Shown in pieces: positions 8,827 to 16,563 of a stretch of DNA of 64,000 nt; within the stretch, counting starts at the first letter, position 1; each line of letters opens with the position of its first letter. The DNA is from a virus. The notes under the pieces were generated by a model. The model searched no databases, was not told where the DNA came from, and worked only from the letters and a program-made list of their open reading frames with translations. Where the stretch lies: IMG/VR virus record IMGVR_UViG_3300022872_000001, positions 124,001 through 188,000 of that record. The stretch is one strand, 5' to 3'. Made by a program: the position numbers and the translations under genes.

Positions 8827-9248
8827 GCGGTAGTGCTTGTAGACGCTGCCGGCGTGGCTATAACTGCAGGTGCTACTGGAGGCGTGGATGCCGCAGTAAC
8901 TTCTGCCACCGTAGTTCCTGTAATCGATAGAGGGCGTGCTGTGGGTGCGGAGTCTAAGGCATCCAGTTTAGCCCTTAAATCGGACTTCCACTTATAGGTA
9001 AGCACAATGGAATCCAGAAGAGGTACCAGCTTTTGTGCATACCAATCCGCAAAGGACAAATACGGATTACTATCGGTGAACACTGGCGTTTCATAGGTAT
9101 ACAACATAGAATTGCTTACAATGTTGCTACCTCTCTGCGCCTGCAGTGTGAATTGAACAGCCGTAACATAATCCGAATTACCATTCAATGTCGTGGTATA
9201 CGGAGTTACTCCTGTATAGGTAAAAGTTACATCATCCGTTGCTGCCAT
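8823..9248 (-). CDS. Small protein downstream of the S74 fibre
   Basis: 141 residues, no recognised family. The N-terminal 95 residues look folded (YVTAVQFTLQAQRGSN, SFADWYAQKLVPLLDSIV). The last 40 residues are an Ala/Thr/Pro-rich tail. The ATG has GGAGAAGATA before it and lies 17 bases inside the fibre gene's 3' end. The arrangement suggests a fibre assembly or attachment partner, but this is inference. Confidence 0.55.
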   Translation of the reverse strand: MAATDDVTFTYTGVTPYTTTLNGNSDYVTAVQFTLQAQRGSNIVSNSMLYTYETPVFTDSNPYLSFADWYAQKLVPLLDSIVLTYKWKSDLRAKLDALDSAPTARPLSITGTTVAEVTAASTPPVAPAVIATPAASTSTTA

Positions 9249-12033
9249 TATCTTCTCCTTGTCGATTAAGTTTTGCTGTCAATCTGCGGACAACATCTTC
9301 CAGAATTTGTAAACGCGCTACAGCTTCTTGCAACGCCGCGCCTAATATGGCAGTGTGCGCTTCATTAACGATTGCCAGTTTACCATCTTCCCGTTCCATA
9401 ACAGCTTCGGGCACTTGCGCCTGCAATGCTTGCGCACTTGTTCCTGCCCTGCGTAGTTTGGTATCATCATCAATCAGTTCATAGGTAAAGTATTTCAAAT
9501 TCATTACCTTACGAATAGCATTGGTCAACGAACCTAATTTATGTTTCATTCTCATATCTGACAGCGCGGTAGCATTGGTAAAGTATCCATTGCCTCCGGT
9601 ATCTACATAAGCCGGTGTACCTCCTGCGCCGTTACCAAAGTACGTGTTTCCCCCTGATGTAAGATTCAGGTACAAACCATTACCTCCCGCCGCACTCAAT
9701 TGGAGATTCGTGGTTGAATGAACCGTAGGTGATTGGATTCCTGTGAATACTGCGGCACCTGCACTACTTACGGATGCTACAGACCCGCCTGCCCCATTGC
9801 CGATGGAAACACCTCCAGTACCCGACGTGTAGTTCAGGAGTAAGGCATTGGCTCCCGTGCTACGTACTTCCATGGTTGTTGTACCTGTCAGAACGCCTGC
9901 AACGGCAGCATTAACGTCAGCTTGTGTCAAGGTTACTGCACCGTACCGGGTGTTGAATGTCAGAACCTGATTCTGAGTCCATTTGTGCCACAAGCCACCG
10001 ATGGATACGGCAAGATCACCTACCGCCCAAGATGTGATTCCATCCAAAGCTGTTGTACCTGCGGTAGCTACTCTATAGATGCGACCTTCCGCCGTTACCT
10101 GAATAGTTATATTGCCTGAGGCATTTGGGTTAGGCGCGTCACACTGAATCTCACCTGTAGCAAGCAGAGATTGATTCGGGAAATCCTCAGCATGGGCTAG
10201 AGTAACTACGTTGGTATTGGCATTCCAGGTACCTGCTAACTCCAAAGTACCAATAGAGTTTTGACCTACAGGCAATCGACCATACAAATAATTGTACGTA
10301 GACGTTGAGGAGCTGCCTGAATTCGCGGTCAACTCACCTGGGATATTTCCAGGTGTACCTATTTCTAGAGCAGAGAAAGCCCCCACATCGGAAGCCACCA
10401 GAACCACGTTGCCGGTAGAGTCAGGACTCTTACCTGCTACTGTTACGATATCTGTGGACAATACTCCAAGACCAGTTATCTGTAAACCTCCTCCTACCTG
10501 TACCGCACCTGGCATAGTGGTAGTTGCTAAAGCAGGTGTGCCTCCAATCAGATTCCAAGAACCCCATACACCTGAGGTGTATGTACGCCAAAAGCCAGAG
10601 GTCGATCCCATAAAGCGCTGCACAAGATCACCACCTGTTGTTCCTGCTATCATTGGAATAATTTCCAATGTACCGTAGGTAGCGGGTGCATTAGCCATAG
10701 CACCTGTACCTGAGTTGGTAAAGAACAAACCTGACGTTTGGAAAGTATTCAAATCCGAACCAGACGGAATAGCCTGAGGATCAACCAGACCGATGCTTCC
10801 AGGATTCGTTACGTTACCTGAGGAGTCAGGACTCAATCCACCTACAGTTTTCACTGGAGGGAAACCTAAATCAAGAACTCCTGCATTGCTGGTAAGGTTT
10901 CCTGTTAATGGTAATTTGACTCCACCCAAGGTAGTCGTTGATGCCATAGGCAACGTATAGGCGGCAGGTGTGTTGATCAAATCTGTATAGCTACCCGTTT
11001 GAGCCACGGTAGCTAAACCTGGTATATTGGAAGCAGTAAGAACCACCACACCTGTGTCACCATTTATGGAAGTAACCACACCAGCCATAACTGCATCGAA
11101 GGATAAAACACCTGTGTTATCAACAGATAAACCATTACCTACAATCACTCCTCCAATTAAGGTTGTGGTCGCAGGACGTAATATAACATTTGACGATGAT
11201 AAAGGCTGGCGCTTGAATACGGTGAAGGTATCACCTACAGCAGGTGTAACTGCCATCATGGTTGCGAAACTTAAGGTGGCCAACCCTCCACCCGTAACTA
11301 CAGTTTTTATGTAACGACATATGGAATAATTAACCCCTGAGGTGAATTCCAGGATCAATTCCCCAAAGTAATCGGGATCCATATCTGTGGTATATTGGGA
11401 TAACGCAATGGTTACGGATTGCGAATCAAATCCTACCACAGTGCCTACCGTTTGATTAATATAGGCATAGCAATCGAACGACCACAAACCGTTACGATCG
11501 GTGAAAGCTAACATAGGTGTTTGCGAACCAGACGCAGATTGAACCACGTAGGCATTAGGCGTAGCCTCTGCCGATTGAGGCAGAACATCTGGAGATTGGA
11601 TAACTGCCAAACGGAATTGGTTATTTGATTCCCCAATATCCATCCACATTTCATAGTTGGTATCTACTATTGACAAGTAAATATCGAGACGAACACTGTT
11701 ACCAGGATCAACACTGGTTAATGCCAGTTTCTGTATTAAGGTAGAGGAGCATCCTATGGCAAACAATTCTCCATTGGTCATGTAGAGACCGAACTCACCC
11801 CAGGCAAAAGGGCCGACGCTATAATCCATATAGCAGCCGTATTTAATCACATTCGCATTAACTGCAACAGGTGAGGACGGTGCACCCGAAAATAAAAGGC
11901 TGCCGTGAATATCAGTATCTGTCGGTTCTGGGGTATAATTATAACCACTCCCAATCTTGAAAAGGGATAAGGCAATAGGACCAGTAGCTGCCTGAAGAGC
12001 TGCAACTCCAAGATCGGTAATTTGGACATTCAT
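9232..12033 (-). CDS. Long tail fibre with C-terminal S74 intramolecular chaperone
   Basis: 933 residues from the ATG at 12033, chosen because AAGGAG lies just upstream. The N-terminus (ITDLGVAALQAATGPIALSL, then SLFKIGSGYNY) resembles tail-collar attachment domains. The middle has repeated fibre modules (VTSINGDTGVVVLTASNIPG, SPDSSGNVT and SPDSTGNVV). The end is a peptidase S74 chaperone that trims itself off after trimerisation, with the Ser-Asp-x3-Lys site in ALSDMRMKHKLGSL and the helical tail AILGAALQEAVARLQ. It is probably a main receptor-binding fibre. It is the only long fibre here with its own chaperone. Confidence 0.85.
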   Translation of the reverse strand: MNVQITDLGVAALQAATGPIALSLFKIGSGYNYTPEPTDTDIHGSLLFSGAPSSPVAVNANVIKYGCYMDYSVGPFAWGEFGLYMTNGELFAIGCSSTLIQKLALTSVDPGNSVRLDIYLSIVDTNYEMWMDIGESNNQFRLAVIQSPDVLPQSAEATPNAYVVQSASGSQTPMLAFTDRNGLWSFDCYAYINQTVGTVVGFDSQSVTIALSQYTTDMDPDYFGELILEFTSGVNYSICRYIKTVVTGGGLATLSFATMMAVTPAVGDTFTVFKRQPLSSSNVILRPATTTLIGGVIVGNGLSVDNTGVLSFDAVMAGVVTSINGDTGVVVLTASNIPGLATVAQTGSYTDLINTPAAYTLPMASTTTLGGVKLPLTGNLTSNAGVLDLGFPPVKTVGGLSPDSSGNVTNPGSIGLVDPQAIPSGSDLNTFQTSGLFFTNSGTGAMANAPATYGTLEIIPMIAGTTGGDLVQRFMGSTSGFWRTYTSGVWGSWNLIGGTPALATTTMPGAVQVGGGLQITGLGVLSTDIVTVAGKSPDSTGNVVLVASDVGAFSALEIGTPGNIPGELTANSGSSSTSTYNYLYGRLPVGQNSIGTLELAGTWNANTNVVTLAHAEDFPNQSLLATGEIQCDAPNPNASGNITIQVTAEGRIYRVATAGTTALDGITSWAVGDLAVSIGGLWHKWTQNQVLTFNTRYGAVTLTQADVNAAVAGVLTGTTTMEVRSTGANALLLNYTSGTGGVSIGNGAGGSVASVSSAGAAVFTGIQSPTVHSTTNLQLSAAGGNGLYLNLTSGGNTYFGNGAGGTPAYVDTGGNGYFTNATALSDMRMKHKLGSLTNAIRKVMNLKYFTYELIDDDTKLRRAGTSAQALQAQVPEAVMEREDGKLAIVNEAHTAILGAALQEAVARLQILEDVVRRLTAKLNRQGEDNGSNG

Positions 12034-12090
12034 CTGGAAATGCTCCTTGTTGTGAATTTCATACGTACACATTAAATTAGAAGAGTGCTA

Positions 12091-12978
12091 ATGGCAAAGA
12101 AAACTAAAGTTCAAGATCCTAGAGTCACATCCGTGATCTCAGAACTAGGTAAGGTGTACTCGGATGGACTAAAATCTCTCCATACGTCCAAAGGTGATTT
12201 ATCGCGTATGAGGTATCTACGCCCATCCCAACTTCCGTTCTGTCCTATAAACTTCTTCACCATAAATGCTAGCCAAGGCCCCTTGCGTATTCAGGATATG
12301 GAGTCTGCATTCTATACATCTATAGGTACAACCGTTCATACAGTAGTTCAAAAGTACCTTAGCCACTCTGGTAAATTTCTAGCGCGTTGGACGTGTAAGC
12401 AGTGTGGTAAGGTGCGCAAGATATCGATGAATAATCAGTGTTGCGACTTCACTATGGAGTATGATGAGGTTCTGATACGGCATAAGGGAGTGGTAGGTCA
12501 CATAGACGCTATCTACCGAGACAAGTACGGGGATTATTGGATTCTGGATTTCAAAACTACCTCAGTAGCCTCTGCTTTGGCTAAATCCCGCAACCCAGGT
12601 ATCTCCTATGAAGAGCAAATTGAGACCTATGCCTACTACGTAAGAGAGCAATATGGCATTACTGTTAAGGGTGTATTGCTCATGTTCATCAAACGGGATA
12701 GCCCAAAAGCTCCTATTATGTTCGGTCGCGTTCTTAAGGATATAGACTTCGATGTAGTTGCTAAGCGCATTAAGAAATATAAGAAGATGCACCATGAAGT
12801 TTTGCATATCGAAACCTTGAAGGAAGCAAAACAACTTTTGAAGAAGTATGGTAAATGTAATAACCCTATGTGTGATACGTGTGGTTCATATCGTTCATAT
12901 GAGGATGCATTTATCAATGCCTACCACAGAGGGAAAAGCATGAAATACCTACCTCTGATAAACGTTGCAAGTAAATAA
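12091..12978 (+). CDS. Cas4/AddB-like PD-(D/E)XK nuclease with Fe-S cysteines
   Basis: 295 residues from the ATG at 12091 (AGAAGAG upstream), rather than the GTG six bases earlier. The core motif is H137-x-D139 in VVGHIDAIY, D153-x-K155 in WILDFKTTS, and QIETYAYYV. One cysteine (C51) lies before the core and three (C256, C261, C264) after it, the layout of Cas4/AddB iron-sulfur nucleases. An extra CKQCGK...QCC cluster near residues 102-118 may bind zinc. A likely role is DNA end resection in recombination or host DNA breakdown. Confidence 0.75.
   Translation: MAKKTKVQDPRVTSVISELGKVYSDGLKSLHTSKGDLSRMRYLRPSQLPFCPINFFTINASQGPLRIQDMESAFYTSIGTTVHTVVQKYLSHSGKFLARWTCKQCGKVRKISMNNQCCDFTMEYDEVLIRHKGVVGHIDAIYRDKYGDYWILDFKTTSVASALAKSRNPGISYEEQIETYAYYVREQYGITVKGVLLMFIKRDSPKAPIMFGRVLKDIDFDVVAKRIKKYKKMHHEVLHIETLKEAKQLLKKYGKCNNPMCDTCGSYRSYEDAFINAYHRGKSMKYLPLINVASK
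12970..12978 (+). promoter_or_regulatory. AGTAAATAA intercistronic motif
   Basis: Overlaps the stop codon of the nuclease gene and ends 26 bases before the ATG of the next gene. GGATACA follows three bases later, as it does after the copies at 23360 and 27601. Candidate promoter -10 element or RNA signal. Confidence 0.35.
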
Positions 12979-13004
12979 GGGATACATTAACCCAAGGAGC
13001 ATTT

Positions 13005-13337
13005 ATGTTATACGACCTTCCAGATAATAAAGGGACTATTGATCCTGAAGCAATTGACTACATTAGTGGTCTTGAATACAAAGCCTGCCATCCTAGAGAT
13101 GGTAGTGGTTTGGAGCTTTCATTGTCATTCCGCGTTGTTATGGCTAACGGGTACGTTATCGTATTCGGTCGCCGCGTTACCAAGAGTTTGGCTGATGATG
13201 TACATGGGTATAATCATTACTTCACTAACCCGGGTCTTCAATCGGAATCGGAAGATGAAATGAGGGATGCGTATGAGGAAATTCTCGGCGAGTTTCGGAA
13301 CGCTATAAAGAGTAAATGGGAGGTTACACATGGCTAA
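13005..13337 (+). CDS. Hypothetical protein
   Basis: 110 residues, no recognised family. Beta-rich centre (LELSLSFRVVMANGYVIVFG) and an acidic helical C-terminus (SESEDEMRDAYEEILGEF). A strong CCAAGGAG ribosome site precedes the ATG. It overlaps the next gene by 8 bases and lies directly upstream of the clamp loader, so a replication accessory role is possible but unproven. Confidence 0.6.
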   Translation: MLYDLPDNKGTIDPEAIDYISGLEYKACHPRDGSGLELSLSFRVVMANGYVIVFGRRVTKSLADDVHGYNHYFTNPGLQSESEDEMRDAYEEILGEFRNAIKSKWEVTHG

Positions 13338-13545
13338 GGTAAAAGAAATCTCCGTCACAGTATCGAAGACCTTTCAATTCAAACAGTTTGAACCATCCCA
13401 TGTATCAATCACCGAGACCTTAACCCTGGCTCCAGAGGACGATAAGGATGAGGTGAAGAAGAAAAGTTATAAACGTTGTAGCGACACGGTAAACGAATTG
13501 CTTCTCAAAGAAGGTAAGCGTTACCAAGAAAAGAAAGGTAAATGA
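13330..13545 (+). CDS. Small charged hypothetical protein
   Basis: 71 residues. A short beta segment (EISVTVSKTFQFKQF) is followed by a highly charged, Lys-rich helix. GGAGG lies 7 bases before the ATG, inside the previous gene. Its TGA overlaps the clamp loader ATG (ATGA), so it is translationally coupled to it. Function unknown. Confidence 0.6.
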   Translation: MAKVKEISVTVSKTFQFKQFEPSHVSITETLTLAPEDDKDEVKKKSYKRCSDTVNELLLKEGKRYQEKKGK

Positions 13546-14192
13546 TGGTTGAAGAAAATGCATTGCACAGGAAGTACAGGCCTCAGGTATTAGAAAAGTT
13601 AATCGGTCATGAGGCAGCGGTAACACGTATGCAAGGTATGGTGGAGTCTGGTAAGATTCCAAACGCATTACTGATTACAGGCCCGTCTGGAGTAGGCAAG
13701 ACAACGTTCGCCCGAGCCATTCACCATGCAATCAATGGTTTGAAGAATCACCAAGATTATCTGGAAGTCAACGCGGGTTCGGAACGTACTATTGATGACG
13801 TACGGAGCTGGATTCAAACATCCAAGTTTCGTCCGCAAGGTAAGCGCAGAATCTTGTTAATCGATGAAGCGCAGGGGTTACTTAGTAATGCCCAAGCTAC
13901 AGATTGTTTTTCTGGCGACACTGCTGTCCTAACAGATAAAGGAGATCTCACAATGAAAGAGATTCATGAGATTACCGATAAAGGCGAGACAATTAAAGTT
14001 GCGTCTTTTAATCACAAAACTCAAAAAACGGAATTCAAAGCTGTGGTTGCTTCCCGTAAAAAGGAAAATGCCAAACCTATGGTGAATATAGGTTTGGCAA
14101 GATGTACAGAAGACCATCCTGTGTGGGATTCGGGAATAGCATGTTATGTAGATGCTAAAGATGTAACCTCTATGTTGACTATCAAAGATTAA
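13542..14192 (+). CDS. Clamp loader ATPase, N-terminal part fused to split intein N-fragment
   Basis: 216 residues. Residues 1-121 are the N-terminal AAA+ half of a DnaX/RFC-type clamp loader: HRKYRPQ at the start, Walker A GPSGVGKT (47-54), Walker B LLIDEA (D108, E109). At C122 the sequence becomes an intein N-fragment (CFSGDTAVL) and stops at 14192 without the rest of the ATPase. The C-terminal half is encoded at 14642-15529. Protein trans-splicing should join NAQATD to CLLKPLEEPS, restoring the conserved clamp-loader motif. The ligated product would be 372 residues and would load the beta-type clamp encoded at 20818. Confidence 0.88.
   Translation: MMVEENALHRKYRPQVLEKLIGHEAAVTRMQGMVESGKIPNALLITGPSGVGKTTFARAIHHAINGLKNHQDYLEVNAGSERTIDDVRSWIQTSKFRPQGKRRILLIDEAQGLLSNAQATDCFSGDTAVLTDKGDLTMKEIHEITDKGETIKVASFNHKTQKTEFKAVVASRKKENAKPMVNIGLARCTEDHPVWDSGIACYVDAKDVTSMLTIKD
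13905..14189 (+). mobile_element. Split intein, N-terminal fragment (95 residues)
   Basis: It begins with the catalytic Cys1 in CFSGDTAVL (block A) and contains the block B histidine in RCTEDHPVW. It ends at the gene's stop with no endonuclease domain and no C-terminal splicing block. Its partner is at 14642-14773. The insertion point lies in the most conserved part of the clamp loader, typical for inteins. Confidence 0.88.
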
Positions 14193-14604
14193 AATCTTTT
14201 TCACCTGCTAGGAAGCCAGAGTGTAGTCTTCCTAGCCTTTTATAGTCATTTTCCCAGACGTAGATTACATTATATCCTAATTGATTTAAGGTTAATAATC
14301 GGTGCATTGTCTTTTTATACGCCTCTTTTTTAATTGGATAATTTTTAGGATTACCGTGAAAGTAGTCTCCTAAAAATTCAAATACTGTTCTTGTTTCTTT
14401 GTGGTATCCATCTAACCTTATTTTCTTTCCGTTTAATTCAAGGGTCTTTTCTTTGGATCCGTGTCTTCCTTTGATACACACGCCATAGTATTCTTGTAAT
14501 TCATTTATCCAAGCAAAACCTATAGAAGACCTGTCCTGCTTTACCTGTAGTCCTCGTCCAGTCGCATACTTGTAAATATAGTTGTTAGTAGATTTTAATT
14601 TCAT
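14182..14604 (-). CDS. Vsr-like homing endonuclease, antisense inside the split clamp loader gene
   Basis: 140 residues on the opposite strand, filling the gap between the two split-intein genes; its 3' end overlaps the IntN gene by 11 bases. The motif IRLDGYHKETRTVFEF followed by LGDYFHGNP has the Asp, Glu and His pattern of the Vsr-like nuclease fold. This family is known from fractured-gene split-intein loci in phage metagenomes. An AAAAGGA ribosome site precedes the ATG. It probably cuts intein-free alleles of the clamp loader gene and so spreads the whole cassette. The residue pattern is seen; activity is inferred. Confidence 0.75.
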   Translation of the reverse strand: MKLKSTNNYIYKYATGRGLQVKQDRSSIGFAWINELQEYYGVCIKGRHGSKEKTLELNGKKIRLDGYHKETRTVFEFLGDYFHGNPKNYPIKKEAYKKTMHRLLTLNQLGYNVIYVWENDYKRLGRLHSGFLAGEKDFNL

Positions 14605-14641
14605 CTTAAATCCTTTTAATTAAGCGTTAGCTACGTAACTC

Positions 14642-14773
14642 ATGAAAACTTATCCGCATAAAATTAAGGTAGAAAAAACTACCCCTGAAGAGGTCGTTTA
14701 TGACCTACAGATTGAAGACAATGAGAATTTCTTTGTAAAGGTGGAAGATGGTAGATACGGATTGGTGCATAAT
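14642..14773 (+). mobile_element. Split intein, C-terminal fragment (44 residues)
   Basis: Contains block F (VVYDLQIEDNENFFV) and block G (GLVHN) with the terminal Asn that cyclises during splicing, followed by a nucleophilic Cys. Length and break position fit the classical split-intein site, where the endonuclease domain normally sits. Confidence 0.88.
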
Positions 14774-15529
14774 TGTTTGCTGAAGCCTTTGGAAGAACCT
14801 AGTCCGTCTACTTTATGGATTCTGTGTTCCATGGATCCGGCTAAGTTCAAAGTTGGTAAAGGTATTGCAATCGCAAAACGTTGTACTCAGATTGTTCTTG
14901 AACCTCACACGTCGGCTGATCTGTTGAAACAAGCACGGCGTATCGCCAAAGGTGAAGGAATGAATTACGTCCTGGATGAAGAGAATAAATTACTCAAATC
15001 CGTGAGCCGTAATTGTGAAGGTGACATGCGTACCTTGGCAAACATAATGCAGGCAATGCAACAGTATTACGATGGCATCAAAGGGAAGAAACCAAAGATG
15101 CTATCCAAGGAACACATTGGTGAGGTCATTAATTCCACTACCTCCTCAGATGAGGAACACGCCGTTAAGATTCTTACGGCTATCTACGCAGGTTCCTTTG
15201 CAGAGGCACAGAAGGCAATTCTGAATATTCAGGATCCCTTCCAAGCTATCCAAAAGATGATGTGGACTAATGGTTACGTTATGAACGATAAGGTTCTTAA
15301 TGGAGCCAGACATCCTAAGGTATGGGGTAGCGCTGCAGGTAAGATGTTGAAAGATAACCTAGCAGCCATCAAACCAGAAGTTCAATTAGGCGCTCTAGCT
15401 ATTACCAATGAAGCCTTGGTTGATCTTAAGGCAGCAGTTATGGCAACCGCAGTAGATATTCCTTTGTTGATATCTGCCCGTGTTTTCCGTTTGATTAAAA
15501 CAATTCAACTGACGTACCCAAAGAAGTAA
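14642..15529 (+). CDS. Split intein C-fragment fused to clamp loader C-terminal part
   Basis: 295 residues. Residues 1-44 are the intein C-fragment ending in His-Asn (GRYGLVHN). Cys45 is the first extein residue and starts CLLKPLEEPSPSTLWILCS, the sensor-1 region of clamp loaders. The remainder is the lid and collar (for example NCEGDMRTLANIMQAMQQYY). No good ribosome site is seen before the ATG, which is odd for an essential protein and may set low stoichiometry. It depends on the product of 13542-14192 for function. Confidence 0.87.
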   Translation: MKTYPHKIKVEKTTPEEVVYDLQIEDNENFFVKVEDGRYGLVHNCLLKPLEEPSPSTLWILCSMDPAKFKVGKGIAIAKRCTQIVLEPHTSADLLKQARRIAKGEGMNYVLDEENKLLKSVSRNCEGDMRTLANIMQAMQQYYDGIKGKKPKMLSKEHIGEVINSTTSSDEEHAVKILTAIYAGSFAEAQKAILNIQDPFQAIQKMMWTNGYVMNDKVLNGARHPKVWGSAAGKMLKDNLAAIKPEVQLGALAITNEALVDLKAAVMATAVDIPLLISARVFRLIKTIQLTYPKK

Positions 15530-15544
15530 TAAAGGAGTAAACCC

Positions 15545-15736
15545 ATGCAGTTCGTTCGATTTCAAGATGGACTAGTGGTCATAGATTTCACGGATGTAAA
15601 TATTCAAGCCAATGTGCGTATAGCTGAATGCGAGGTAGGTGACACCCGCTATGTGGGTTTAATTCCACAAGAATGCATACCCGGAACAGGTCATTGGATC
15701 TGTAGTTACTCATCTTACGAATTGATTGGAAGTTAA
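15545..15736 (+). CDS. Small hypothetical protein
   Basis: 63 residues, beta-rich, no known motif (LVVIDFTDVNIQANVRIAEC). AAAGGAG is well placed before the ATG. It is directly followed by the next start with no spacer. It is far too small to be a T4 gp62-type loader subunit. Function unknown. Confidence 0.55.
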   Translation: MQFVRFQDGLVVIDFTDVNIQANVRIAECEVGDTRYVGLIPQECIPGTGHWICSYSSYELIGS

Positions 15737-16177
15737 ATGGAACATGTACAAGTACCAGAGGGATCCGTATCAATCCCACTCAAGGCAGGTGAACCCGAAG
15801 GACCTCAGGTTATCATACCTAACTTCGATATGTCGAAAGTGAATGTTACCAAAGTTGTTTTGCAAATGAAGCATCCTGTCCAGGTGAAACCAAACGGAAC
15901 TCGGAAGCAACGGCGTACCATCCTTAAACCTTTCATGCTACGCTGGATAGGTACACTGGATACAGTAGCTGAACTGAAAACCAAGATGAGCAAGGCTAAG
16001 GCCGGTGATGTATATTACGTCAGGGAGGCAAAGCTGAACTACTTCTGGCATCCTCATCCTACGGAATACATGTCAGCCTTTTTAGGTGTGACTTTGCGAC
16101 CTACTGTGGATAATGGTGCTATCAAATCCTGTGAAGTAACCGTTCATATGGATGCTAAAATAGGAGTTGATAGCTAA
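15737..16177 (+). CDS. Hypothetical protein
   Basis: 146 residues, no recognised family. A basic central segment (NGTRKQRRTILKPFMLRW) is followed by a segment rich in aromatics and histidine (YYVREAKLNYFWHPHPTEY). The start follows the preceding stop immediately, with only a weak GGAAG ribosome site, so translation is probably coupled. It lies between clamp loader and gp46-like genes. Function unknown. Confidence 0.55.
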   Translation: MEHVQVPEGSVSIPLKAGEPEGPQVIIPNFDMSKVNVTKVVLQMKHPVQVKPNGTRKQRRTILKPFMLRWIGTLDTVAELKTKMSKAKAGDVYYVREAKLNYFWHPHPTEYMSAFLGVTLRPTVDNGAIKSCEVTVHMDAKIGVDS

Positions 16178-16178
16178 C

Positions 16179-16541
16179 ATGACAGCCAGTATCGAAGGTC
16201 TTTACGTAGGTTCTACCACTTTCAAGATTTTCGGAGAGATTCCGCCTGATAGGTTTGAGCAGGTAAGAGAGTTAGCTTCCTTGATAGGTGCGGAGTGTGG
16301 TAAATTCCTAAAACTAGACCCTCGGACGCGTTCCCATGTAGCCAAGGAAGCCAGTGATTATCTCAAAAGGATTCACTGGCTTCCTTTGCTTGTAACGTGT
16401 GACGAGGTTAATAATCTGGTTAGCTACAAGGTGGAGAGGCGCATTGCTCCGCGTACCTTGAACATTGATATCATGTTCGAATACAATTGCCATTTGTCAA
16501 TATCCTATTCTCAAAGAGCAGATATTCACAAAAGCAATTGA
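16179..16541 (+). CDS. Hypothetical protein
   Basis: 120 residues from the ATG at 16179; a TTG twelve bases earlier is less likely because it lacks a ribosome site. Contains FKIFGEIPPDRFEQVRELAS and a helical middle, with no known motif. GGAG lies 12 bases upstream, a long spacing, and the two bases between the previous stop and this start suggest coupling. No Mre11/gp47-like gene is found here, and this protein is too small to be one. Confidence 0.5.
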   Translation: MTASIEGLYVGSTTFKIFGEIPPDRFEQVRELASLIGAECGKFLKLDPRTRSHVAKEASDYLKRIHWLPLLVTCDEVNNLVSYKVERRIAPRTLNIDIMFEYNCHLSISYSQRADIHKSN

Positions 16542-16563
16542 TGGATTTAAACACGGAAATAAG

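Noticed and set aside
14182-14604. Antisense frame in the split clamp loader locus might be a shadow
   Set aside because: Rejected as a shadow: no opposite-strand coding fills the gap, it has a ribosome site, and the Vsr-like nuclease motif is clear.
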